Assembly (NCBI GenBank): GCA_017459445.1
Contig: JAFUDJ010000019.1
Span: forward strand, 1 to 64,000
From: Prevotella sp.
GTDB taxonomy: Bacteria; Bacteroidota; Bacteroidia; Bacteroidales; Bacteroidaceae
Direction: 5' to 3'
DNA length: 64,000 nucleotides
This document shows positions 27,566-35,481 of this stretch, piece by piece; the stretch's first letter is position 1; every line of letters begins with the position of its first letter. The notes under the pieces were generated by a model that made no database searches, was not told the origin of the DNA, and saw only the letters and a list, made by a program, of their open reading frames with translations. The position numbers and the translations under genes are program-made.

Positions 27566-28870
27566 TTATTGTTTTACTTTCATTACTTTCACCGTACCGT
27601 CGCTCATCTGCTGGCGTACGATGTTGATGCCATGCTGCAAACCGCTCTGGCGCATGCCCGACAGGGAGTAGTAGTCGGCAGAATGGGCCGTCGTGAAGTC
27701 GAAGTGCTTGATGCCGGTCGACACGCCGCCGTTGGCATAGCCCGTCACGCCCTTGCCGACTTCCACCATGAGGTTGGCACCGGCACCTGTCTGTTCGTTG
27801 CCGACGACTGAGGGCACCAGGTCGACATCGAAGCCCTCGTAGCTGTAGTATTTGTCGGGGTTGAAGTATTCTGCACCGCCAACGTCCTGCTTCTTGTCGG
27901 CCAGTGCGCTGCCGCCCTGCTTGCTTCCTACCAGCTGGTAGTTGTAGTCAGGATAGCCGTGCTTGGCATCGGTGTAGTCTTTGTCGACGATGACGCCATT
28001 GGCAAACCAGCATTTCTCGGCATAGATGTTCGACAGGTAGCCGTAGCCGATGCTATAGTTGTTGTCTGTGTTGGTGTAGTAGCAGTTCACCACGTGCACC
28101 TTGCCGAAGCGGATGCGCGGGCAGCGTTCCATGCATCCCTCGTCCCACCAGCAGTTGGCGAACGTTGTGTTCAGATGTCCGATGCTCTCGGTAGCTTTGT
28201 CGCTGGAGCCCCATGTGTTGCAGTAGCGGTGGTCGTCGCTGCCGCCAGAGCCTCCGCCCAATGGCGGGATGCGGTAGATGAAGTGGCACCACGTCACGCA
28301 CACATAGTCGGACTCGTGGTTGCAGTCGAAGCTGCTGTCCACGCCGTCGCCGATGGTGCAGTGGTCCACCCAGATGCGCTTGACCCCTTGGAACAGCAGG
28401 GCGTCGTCGCCGTCCACATCGTAGGCTCCGGCTCCCTGTATCGTCAGGTTGCGCAGAATGATGTTCTCTGAGTCGGCACCGCTGCCACTGGTGAACTTCA
28501 TGATGCCGCTGTTCTTCTTCGTGCGGTCCTTGCTGTAGATGCGGCTGCCGGGCAGGCCGAGCACGGTCTTGTTCTTGACGTGCCACGTGTGCATCGACTT
28601 GAACTCTATCTCGCCCTTGACATAGATAATCAGGGGCACGTCACGCTCTTTGGTGACAGGGTCCTTGGTGGTCATGGCAGCCTCTAATTCGGCTTCGGTC
28701 GTCACTACGACTTCCTCACCGCCTTCGCCACCTGTTACCTCAAAGCCCGGCTGGGCGCCCCAGCCGAACGGGCGGTTCAGGTCGTATTCACTCAGCGGCG
28801 TTTGCGCTGCGCTGAATGAAGACAGATACATCATAAGTGATAAGGCTATCAGCAGTCTTGTTAGTTTCAT
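27566..28870 (-). CDS. PL1 pectate lyase (paralogue 1)
   Basis: 434 residues, signal peptide 1-22. PL1 beta-helix motifs: NIILRNLTIQGAGAYD, IWVDHCTIGDGVD (the W-V-D-H signature), NHESDYVCVTWCHF and CMERCPRIRFGKVHVVNC, whose RCPRIR Arg is the expected catalytic base. It cuts de-esterified homogalacturonan by beta-elimination and needs calcium. The C-terminal 60 residues (DYYSLSGMRQSG, IVRQQMSDGTVKVMK) form a compact tail shared with the next two genes and probably direct type IX export. It is the first-described of three tandem paralogues separated by only 10-18 bases. Confidence 0.92.
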   Translation of the reverse strand: MKLTRLLIALSLMMYLSSFSAAQTPLSEYDLNRPFGWGAQPGFEVTGGEGGEEVVVTTEAELEAAMTTKDPVTKERDVPLIIYVKGEIEFKSMHTWHVKNKTVLGLPGSRIYSKDRTKKNSGIMKFTSGSGADSENIILRNLTIQGAGAYDVDGDDALLFQGVKRIWVDHCTIGDGVDSSFDCNHESDYVCVTWCHFIYRIPPLGGGSGGSDDHRYCNTWGSSDKATESIGHLNTTFANCWWDEGCMERCPRIRFGKVHVVNCYYTNTDNNYSIGYGYLSNIYAEKCWFANGVIVDKDYTDAKHGYPDYNYQLVGSKQGGSALADKKQDVGGAEYFNPDKYYSYEGFDVDLVPSVVGNEQTGAGANLMVEVGKGVTGYANGGVSTGIKHFDFTTAHSADYYSLSGMRQSGLQHGINIVRQQMSDGTVKVMKVKQ

Positions 28871-28888
28871 CAGTTAATATTTTTGTAT

Positions 28889-30220
28889 TTAATAATTCAT
28901 TTTCACCGTTTTCGTTGTTCCGTCGCTCATCTGGTATCTTACCATGTTGAGGCCCTGCTGGGGCGTGGAGAACCGCATGCCGGCGGCATTGTAGTAGCTG
29001 GCGCTTACCACCTGGCGCTGGCTGTTTTCGGCAATGCCCTTGATGGCAGTAGTCTCTCTCTGGCTATTGTTGCCGCGAGTAGCCAACAGGTCGTAGTCGA
29101 GCGTGGCGCCGGCTCCCGTCTCTTCATCCTCGACAAACGCCTTGACGAGGGTCTTGTCGTAAGCCTTCACACCGACGGCGGAACCGTCGTCGTAGGGATT
29201 GTAGAAAGGCTGGCCGCCAACGCTGGCCTTCACGTCTTCGCCGCCCAGAACGTCGGTGATGACGAGGTTGAAGTCCTTATAGTTCTTTTCGGTGGCGTAG
29301 TTTTTCCATTCCAGCGTCTTCGAGCCGTCCTGTGTGTTCTTGGTGAAGTCGGCGTTATTGGGCAGGTTCAGGTCGATGGCCGTCATGTCACACTTCTCCT
29401 CGTAGATGTTGGCCAGGTAGCCCGGTCCCACCAGATAGTTGGCTCCCACGTTGGTATAGTCGCAGTTGACCACATGGATTTTTCCCTTGCGCACACGCGG
29501 TGTTCGCTCCATGCATCCCTCGTCGAACCAGCAGTAGGCAATGGTCGTATTCAGGTGGCCTATGTCCTCGGTGTTCTTGTCGCCGCTGCCGATGAGCAGC
29601 GGGAACCGGTGGTCGTCAGCACCGCCCTTGCCGTCGGGCCAAGGCGGTAGCAGGTAGCGGAAGCGGCACCAGGTGATGGTGATGTTGTCGGAACCCGTCT
29701 TGATGTCGAGGCATCCGTCCACGCCGTCGATGAAGTCGCAGTGGTCTACCCATACGTTCTTGCAGGTGACAAGCTGCATGTTGTCGGCGGAGGAGTTGTC
29801 GAAGGCTCCGGCGCATTCCATGGTGATGTTGCGGATGATGACGTTCTCGCACTCCTTGAAATAGAAGATGCCCGACTCATCCTGGACGGTGGTATGCACA
29901 CGGTTGTAGAGGCGCGTGCCGGGCTTTCCGTAGAGCGTCAGGTTCTTGGCCTGTCCTATGAAGAATTTCTCGGGCACGTAGATGTCGGCGTCGAAATAGA
30001 CGGTGCGGTCCTGAATCGTACCGTTAATCTTCTTGAAGGCATTCTTCATCTCTTCGTAGGTGGTGACGTGGTAGACGGTGTTGGTCTCGTCGCCCGTCGT
30101 GCCGTTGCCCAGTGCAGCCCATCCGATGGGCTGGTTGGCGTCGAAATCCGACAGTTGTGCCGATGCGGGTTGGTTAGCCAGCATACCCAATAGTATCGCC
30201 AAGGCGCTAAAATGTTTCAT
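28889..30220 (-). CDS. PL1 pectate lyase (paralogue 2)
   Basis: 443 residues, signal peptide 1-21 (QPASAQ). Same order of motifs as its neighbours: NVIIRNITMECAGAFDN, VWVDHCDFIDGVDGCLDI, GSDNITITWCRF and CMERTPRVRKGKIHVVNC with the catalytic Arg in RTPRVRKG. The tail YYNAAGMRFSTPQQG and VRYQMSDGTTKTVK keeps the shared C-terminal signal. Sequence between the core motifs differs clearly from paralogues 1 and 3, so the copies are old enough to have separate substrate preferences (chain length or methylation). Confidence 0.92.
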   Translation of the reverse strand: MKHFSALAILLGMLANQPASAQLSDFDANQPIGWAALGNGTTGDETNTVYHVTTYEEMKNAFKKINGTIQDRTVYFDADIYVPEKFFIGQAKNLTLYGKPGTRLYNRVHTTVQDESGIFYFKECENVIIRNITMECAGAFDNSSADNMQLVTCKNVWVDHCDFIDGVDGCLDIKTGSDNITITWCRFRYLLPPWPDGKGGADDHRFPLLIGSGDKNTEDIGHLNTTIAYCWFDEGCMERTPRVRKGKIHVVNCDYTNVGANYLVGPGYLANIYEEKCDMTAIDLNLPNNADFTKNTQDGSKTLEWKNYATEKNYKDFNLVITDVLGGEDVKASVGGQPFYNPYDDGSAVGVKAYDKTLVKAFVEDEETGAGATLDYDLLATRGNNSQRETTAIKGIAENSQRQVVSASYYNAAGMRFSTPQQGLNMVRYQMSDGTTKTVKMNY

Positions 30221-30230
30221 TCCTATACCT

Positions 30231-31520
30231 TTATTTATATATTTTGTTCGTTCTCGTCGTTCCGTCGCTCATCTGGAATTCCATGATGTTGACGCCCTTC
30301 TGCGGAGCAGTAAGCTGCGCACCGTTCAGGTTGTAGTAGCGGATGCCAACCACCTGAGCGTCGTCGGCAGCCTTGACCCCCTTGATGGCTGTTGGGGTGT
30401 ATTCGCCGTAGTGTTCGTTGCCACGGGTGGCCAGCAAGTCTTCATCCAGCGTGGCACCGGCACCATTCTCAGGGTCTTTTAGTATAGAAGCCACCAAGCT
30501 CGCATCATATACCCTGCACTTGTAATTATTATCGTTATATGGATTGTAATAGTCTACAGTGCAACCTGCACCCTTTTCCTGCCGATTAGGCTCACCAATG
30601 CAGCCCGTAACCGTGAAGTTATAAACCTTCTTTTCCGTCAGATAATACTTCAGATGACTATCCGAAACCACGGTATTGGTAAAGTCGCCGTTCTCGATAT
30701 ACAAATCACAGCCATGTCCCACGCCAATACAATACTGGGCAGGGTCTTCTTCTGTACCATTCTCCCACAGGCAGTTGGCAATATGCACGCTGCCCCAGCG
30801 AATACGCGGGCAGCGTTGGCCACAGCCGTGATGCCACCAACAATTGGCAAATGTAGCGTTCAGCTTTCCTTCCTCATCGCGACTGTTACTACTGCCCCAC
30901 ATAGAAGAACAGCGGTGGTCGGCACTTTCTGAATTAGGCCAGGGAGCAATATAGTAGGCAAATTTGCACCACGAGATGGTGAGATTATCTGCATCGTCCT
31001 TTGCGTCCAGGTTGCCATCTACGCCATCTTGAATATCACAGTGGTCAACCCAGATATTCGTAGATGTCACAAACGACATGTTGTCAGCGGCACTGATGTC
31101 GTAAGCCCCTGCACCTAAAAGCGTCAGATTGCGGAAGATGCAGTTATTCCATTTCTGGCAGAAGAAGAAACCGGCATAGTCGGCATTGTCATTGTGGTAT
31201 CGGTTGTATAAGGCAGAGCCCGGCAGACCGTAGATGGTGCAGTTCTTGACACCATCATAGCGAAGTTTCTCTTTGACTTCAAATTGTCCGCTGATGTAGA
31301 TGGTCTTTGAAGCCTTGCCGCCCTTACATCCCTGCAGGGCTGAACGCAACTCGTCTTCGTTGGTCACAACGACGGGGTTCAGGTTGTTGCTGCCCGTACA
31401 CTCTTTGCCTATTGACGCCCACCCCACGGGGGCATTCTCATCAAAAGGCGACAGCTGAGCATAGCACTCAGCTATGCCCAGCGTCACCATTACGCCAATT
31501 GCGGCTAATACCTTATTCAT
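30231..31520 (-). CDS. PL1 pectate lyase (paralogue 3)
   Basis: 429 residues, signal peptide 1-21. Motifs: CIFRNLTLLGAGAYDI, IWVDHCDIQDGVDGNLDA, DADNLTISWCKF and CGQRCPRIRWGSVHIANC, with the catalytic Arg in RCPRIRWG. Tail YYNLNGAQLTAPQKG and MEFQMSDGTTRTNK. The spacer between this gene and the upstream 1193-residue lyase (31521-31551) is almost wholly made of TCAATTA/TCAATTG heptamers. Confidence 0.92.
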   Translation of the reverse strand: MNKVLAAIGVMVTLGIAECYAQLSPFDENAPVGWASIGKECTGSNNLNPVVVTNEDELRSALQGCKGGKASKTIYISGQFEVKEKLRYDGVKNCTIYGLPGSALYNRYHNDNADYAGFFFCQKWNNCIFRNLTLLGAGAYDISAADNMSFVTSTNIWVDHCDIQDGVDGNLDAKDDADNLTISWCKFAYYIAPWPNSESADHRCSSMWGSSNSRDEEGKLNATFANCWWHHGCGQRCPRIRWGSVHIANCLWENGTEEDPAQYCIGVGHGCDLYIENGDFTNTVVSDSHLKYYLTEKKVYNFTVTGCIGEPNRQEKGAGCTVDYYNPYNDNNYKCRVYDASLVASILKDPENGAGATLDEDLLATRGNEHYGEYTPTAIKGVKAADDAQVVGIRYYNLNGAQLTAPQKGVNIMEFQMSDGTTRTNKIYK

Positions 31521-31556
31521 ATATTGTCAATTGTCAGTTATCAATCGTCAATTATC
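31521..31556. repeat. TCAATTR heptamer repeats between two lyase genes
   Basis: About five imperfect 7-base units (GTCAATT, GTCAGTT, ATCAATC, GTCAATT, ATCTGAC) fill the intercistronic gap and run into the stop codon of the upstream gene. Same family as 42845, 47572 and 58751. Confidence 0.8.
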
Positions 31557-34500
31557 TGACCATTGCCTTGACGGCACCACGGAAGCCGTTGTCGCCTTCC
31601 ACCTTCAGAACCACCATGCCGTTGGCACCTTGCGGCAGACGGATGGCAGTGGTCTGGCCGTTGAACTGGTGCTGGCCGATGATGCGTCCTGCGGCATCGT
31701 AGAGGGCTGCGCGGTAAGCGCTGACGCCCGTCTGGCCGTTGACGGTGACGAAGAGCACGCCGCTCTGAGCCTGGAACAGGCGGACGCTGTTGCCCTCTGA
31801 CTCTTGGCTCATCACACGGATGCCGTCAGTAATCTGGCCGTCGTACTCATAGGCGCCCAAGTCAGGAGCCTCGCCATCGTACTCGATGCCGTTGATGTCG
31901 ATGCCGCGATAGTTCGTAGCGTCAATCTTCGTACCCTTGTCGATGAGCAACTGCTGAGCCGTTACGGTCGTGCCGTCGTACATCTTGTGCGTGGCATCGC
32001 CGTAGATGTGTGCAAAGGTCGTCTCGGGCAGGTTGCCGTCCTCGTCGCGCGGAGCCGTCAGCTCCTCGTCGTTGTCTACGTTGACGAAGAAGTCGGGATG
32101 AGCCTTCTGGAACTCGCTCGTGGTAATGGTCAGTCCGTCGAGCGTCTCGTCAACCTCGAAGCGACCGTACAGGCCATACTTGCCGTCCTCGCCAGCCTTG
32201 GACAGACCCGTTGACTTGTCGCGCTTGTTTGTGGCATCGTTGTCGTTGATGGCAATACAGTTGGTCAGGCGTACCTCATGGCCGCTGTAAATGTCCTCGT
32301 AGATGCGGTAAGAATAGGTCTTTTCGCTGATAGAAGCCAATGTCATACCCGTACAGTTGTTCAGGATGATGTCACCGGCATTGTGGTTCTGGTCGAAGCC
32401 CTTGGCCTTGTTGTGGATGGCGAGGCAGCGGTTCAGCACCACGTTCATGGCGCCCTGGTTGGAACCGCACTTGTATCCGTTACCGTTGCCGTCGGGAGCG
32501 ACAGTCTCCAGGTCGAGGAATCCGTTCTTATAGGAGATGCAGTTCTCGATGACGATGGTCATGTTGTCGCCGAAGCCGCCCTCCTTCTTGTAGAATACGT
32601 CCCAGCCGTCGTCCGAGTTAGCCCATGCGCGGCAGCCGTAGAAGTAGTTGTTGTCGCCCACTGAGAGCTTAGGAGCAAAGCCGTCGGCATCGCCCTGTCC
32701 CTCGTCGCAGTTCAGGTAGGAATCACAGTTGATGACCTTGTTGTTGGCTGCGAGGTTCTTCATCTGCAGGCCGGTGTCGCCGTTCTTGTAGAAGTTGCAC
32801 AGCTCAATGATGTTGTCGTGGCCGTCCTGTGTGCGGTTGATGATGTCGCTTGCGGAGCCGCCGGTCGGCTTGTTACGCTCGATGAGCAGGCCGTTATCCG
32901 AGGCGTTGGTGATGTCGATGTTCTTGAAGTGCCAGTAAGAGCTGGTCAGACGCACACCCTGATAGGGGTTGTTGCTATGGGCGTGGTAAGGCATGCCGGA
33001 GAAGTCGAGCACGGCCTGGCCGTCCTTGCCGAAGAGCTCGATGGGCTTGTCGGCCTCACCGTTGACATCATTGATGTTGATGCGCTTGTCGTAGACGTAC
33101 GTACCGGCCTTCATCCAGATGCGGTCGCCGGGCTGTGCAATGTCAACGGCCTTCTGCAAGTCAAAGAAAGGACGCTCCTCAGAACCGTCGGCGATGGCGT
33201 CGTCACCGTCGGGCGAGCACCATATTTCGTCGCCTATGATGTTGTCGGGCGTTTCGGGAATGTCTTCCGTCACGAATTCCTTCTCCTCACCGTAGACCGT
33301 TCCCTTGCGGGTGATGGCGTAGGCACGGACGAAATAGGTCGTGGCCTCTTCCAGCGATACGCTGGTTGAGAACTTATACGACGGCTTCGACATGGCCTCG
33401 CGCGTACCATTATTATATGTAAGACCGGCTGTAGTGCCGTAGATGATACCCACCTCCTGCAGGTCCAGACCGCCGTCGTCGGTGACAATACCGCCCAAAC
33501 GGTACTTCCTGCCGCTCTTGGTCACGTCGCTTGTAGCCACAACGGCGAGGGTAGCCTCTGCCGTCATGAACGACTGGACGTCGCCGTATGCGTAGCCGGC
33601 GTTCGACAGGGCGTAGGCGCGGTAGTACACTATCTGCTCAGCCTTCAGGCCGGTAATCAGCAGCGAGAACTCTTTCAGGTCCTTCACGTCCTCTACTTCC
33701 ACGATGTTATCAGCCAAGGAGGGCTGGGCGTTCAGGCTCCAGATGATACCGGCCTCGGTGATTGCCTGGTCACCGCCGTCCACTATCTGTCCGCTCACCT
33801 CTGCCGAGTTCTTCGTAATGTTGCTTGCAGCGCCCGTAGCCACCGTGGCCGGGATGCCGAAAGCCTGTGCATAGACCGTCAGGTCGTCGATGTCGGCGTC
33901 ACCGCCTGCGTCGTTGGCCAGCTTGATGCGGTTCACGTTGAGGCTGTTCACCTCCACGGTGCGCTCTTTGTCGCTGCTGGTAATGGTGGCTGCGGTCCAG
34001 GTGCCACCGCCGTCGGTCGACGTATAGGCTGTCACCTCTTTGCGCGTCTGAATCCATGTCACCTTCTTCACGCCGCTGTTCAGTATCGGGGTGATGACGT
34101 AGGAGCCGTTCTTCGGCATGCGCAGGTTGGCGGTAGAGCCGTTGGTATAGCTGCTATTGGTAGAGAGGCCGGCCTTCGTGTATATCCACGTGCCCTGTCC
34201 CGGCACGTAGTATTCGGCGTCCACTGCCGAAGAGTTGGCCGGATACTGTGTCTGGTCCTCGAAGTCCTGTACGAAGTAGCGGCCCTGCTTGTCGACGGTC
34301 TGTGCCGACTCGTTGACCAGCGTCTTGAACGACTTCACGTCGCCGTAGGCCTGCGTGTTGTTATACTTGGCGTAGGCGCGGTAGTAGATGGTGGCACCCT
34401 CGCGCAGGTCGCTCAGCTGCACCGTGAAGTTATCGGCTATGGCGATGGCAGCAGCCACGTTGTCGCTCAGCGTCGGCTCCTTGCTGAAGATGCTCCATAC

Positions 34501-35133
34501 GATACCCACCTCGGTGATGGCCTCACCCTCGTTCTTGGTGATGGTGCCGCTCACCGAGGCACTGCTGGTAGTGACCTCGACAGCGTCGCCGGTGGTCAGT
34601 TCCACGGGCGTTGTATATACCTGTGCGTAGACGGCCACGTTGTCGATGTCGGCATCCTTCGAGGCGTCGTTGGCTATCTTGATGCGGTTCACGTCGGCAT
34701 TGTCGACCTGGGCGGTCACCGTCTTGCCGGAGGTGGTGGTGGCCACTTCCGTCCACGTCTCGCCGCTGTCGGTCGAGGCGTACACCTTCACCGAGGCGCG
34801 TCCGATGTAGAACGTCACCTTGCTCACGCCGTTTGTCAGCACCGGCGTGATGACATACGAGCCGCTTTTGGGCATGCGGAGGTTCTTCGTCGAACCGTTC
34901 TCGTTGTAGCTCGCATTGGTCGACTGGAAGGCGTTGTAGTAAATCCACTCGCCCTGGTCTTCAACGTTGAAAACCTGCGCCTCGCCGTTCTTGGTTTCAG
35001 GATACTGCGTGGCGTCCTCAAAGTTCTGTAGGAAGTACAGACCGTCGCCACCGATAGCCCATGCCTGGGCCACCATTCCGCAGAGTGCCAGCAACAGCAT
35101 GGACACTCTCCTGGTTAGGAAGTTTTTCTTCAT
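31552..35133 (-). CDS. Large PL9-type lyase with duplicated N-terminal binding modules
   Basis: 1193 residues. Signal peptide 1-26. Two copies of a two-part module follow (about 27-270 and 285-520), each a jelly-roll (NLRMPKSGSYVITPVL and NLRMPKNGSYVITPIL) plus an FN3-like domain (ASVSGTITKNEGEAITEVGI and AEVSGQIVDGGDQAITEAGI). A third FN3-like domain (about 530-630) precedes the PL9 helix (about 640-1080), which shows DNGLLIERNK, GQGDADGFAPK, NSDDGWDVFY and GNGYKCGSN, so DDxxD and the base Lys are kept. The last 90 residues (YRAALYDAAGRIIGQ, LPQGANGMVVLKVEGDN) form a type IX-like sorting domain. First gene of the lyase unit; a promoter-like element lies at 35196-35203. Confidence 0.86.
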   Translation of the reverse strand: MKKNFLTRRVSMLLLALCGMVAQAWAIGGDGLYFLQNFEDATQYPETKNGEAQVFNVEDQGEWIYYNAFQSTNASYNENGSTKNLRMPKSGSYVITPVLTNGVSKVTFYIGRASVKVYASTDSGETWTEVATTTSGKTVTAQVDNADVNRIKIANDASKDADIDNVAVYAQVYTTPVELTTGDAVEVTTSSASVSGTITKNEGEAITEVGIVWSIFSKEPTLSDNVAAAIAIADNFTVQLSDLREGATIYYRAYAKYNNTQAYGDVKSFKTLVNESAQTVDKQGRYFVQDFEDQTQYPANSSAVDAEYYVPGQGTWIYTKAGLSTNSSYTNGSTANLRMPKNGSYVITPILNSGVKKVTWIQTRKEVTAYTSTDGGGTWTAATITSSDKERTVEVNSLNVNRIKLANDAGGDADIDDLTVYAQAFGIPATVATGAASNITKNSAEVSGQIVDGGDQAITEAGIIWSLNAQPSLADNIVEVEDVKDLKEFSLLITGLKAEQIVYYRAYALSNAGYAYGDVQSFMTAEATLAVVATSDVTKSGRKYRLGGIVTDDGGLDLQEVGIIYGTTAGLTYNNGTREAMSKPSYKFSTSVSLEEATTYFVRAYAITRKGTVYGEEKEFVTEDIPETPDNIIGDEIWCSPDGDDAIADGSEERPFFDLQKAVDIAQPGDRIWMKAGTYVYDKRININDVNGEADKPIELFGKDGQAVLDFSGMPYHAHSNNPYQGVRLTSSYWHFKNIDITNASDNGLLIERNKPTGGSASDIINRTQDGHDNIIELCNFYKNGDTGLQMKNLAANNKVINCDSYLNCDEGQGDADGFAPKLSVGDNNYFYGCRAWANSDDGWDVFYKKEGGFGDNMTIVIENCISYKNGFLDLETVAPDGNGNGYKCGSNQGAMNVVLNRCLAIHNKAKGFDQNHNAGDIILNNCTGMTLASISEKTYSYRIYEDIYSGHEVRLTNCIAINDNDATNKRDKSTGLSKAGEDGKYGLYGRFEVDETLDGLTITTSEFQKAHPDFFVNVDNDEELTAPRDEDGNLPETTFAHIYGDATHKMYDGTTVTAQQLLIDKGTKIDATNYRGIDINGIEYDGEAPDLGAYEYDGQITDGIRVMSQESEGNSVRLFQAQSGVLFVTVNGQTGVSAYRAALYDAAGRIIGQHQFNGQTTAIRLPQGANGMVVLKVEGDNGFRGAVKAMVR

Positions 35134-35195
35134 GATAGTATTATTTTATTAGTAGTTTGTCGTAATTGTTGCTATATGTCCATAGTAAGACGCTG

Positions 35196-35203
35196 CAAAT
35201 GTA
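35196..35203 (-). promoter_or_regulatory. Promoter -7 element for the pectin lyase unit
   Basis: TACATTTG on the minus strand, matching the Bacteroidetes TAnnTTTG element, 63 bases upstream of the first lyase ATG. No clear TTG is found at the expected -33 distance. Confidence 0.5.
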
Positions 35204-35311
35204 AGCATTTCTTATTGACATTTGGCTGTGGTAAGTTGTTTTTTCGACGTAAACGTTTGCGCATTTGTAACAATTTTGTAATATCCTGCCGTGCTTTTTT
35301 GGGCAGATTAT

Positions 35312-35342
35312 TTGGCTCTTTGCCGGAATTGTATTACCTTTG
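35312..35342 (+). promoter_or_regulatory. Promoter for the riboswitch-controlled thiamine uptake operon
   Basis: TTGG at 35312 and TACCTTTG at 35335-35342 with a 20-base spacer, just before the TPP aptamer. The 348-base gap between divergent genes is fully accounted for by this promoter, the riboswitch and the opposing -7 element. Confidence 0.8.
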
Positions 35343-35352
35343 CGGCAGTTTA

Positions 35353-35456
35353 TCAAGGGGTGCTCACGGTTGTGGGCTGAGATGATACCCTCCAAACCTG
35401 ATGCGGACAATGCCGACGTAGGGATGATAGAGTACGCTGAAGAGCCCCTTATTTTC
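35353..35456 (+). ncRNA. TPP (THI-box) riboswitch
   Basis: The aptamer shows the conserved blocks in order: GGGGTGCTC, GGCTGAGATGATACCC, ACCTGATGCGGACAATGCC, GACGTAGGGA (35355-35425). P2 is GGGG/TACCC. Downstream, GAGCCCCTT (35446-35454) is complementary to AAGGGG at the 5' edge of the aptamer and is followed by ATTTTCTTTT. The 5' G-run could therefore pair either inside the aptamer or in a terminator-like hairpin. The known rule for this element is that bound thiamine pyrophosphate lowers expression of the downstream uptake genes. Confidence 0.93.
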
Positions 35457-35481
35457 TTTTATTATAAATAAGGTATAAGCA

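Noticed and set aside
35141-35410. 89-residue protein upstream of the thiamine receptor
   Set aside because: It lies antisense over the TPP riboswitch and promoter.
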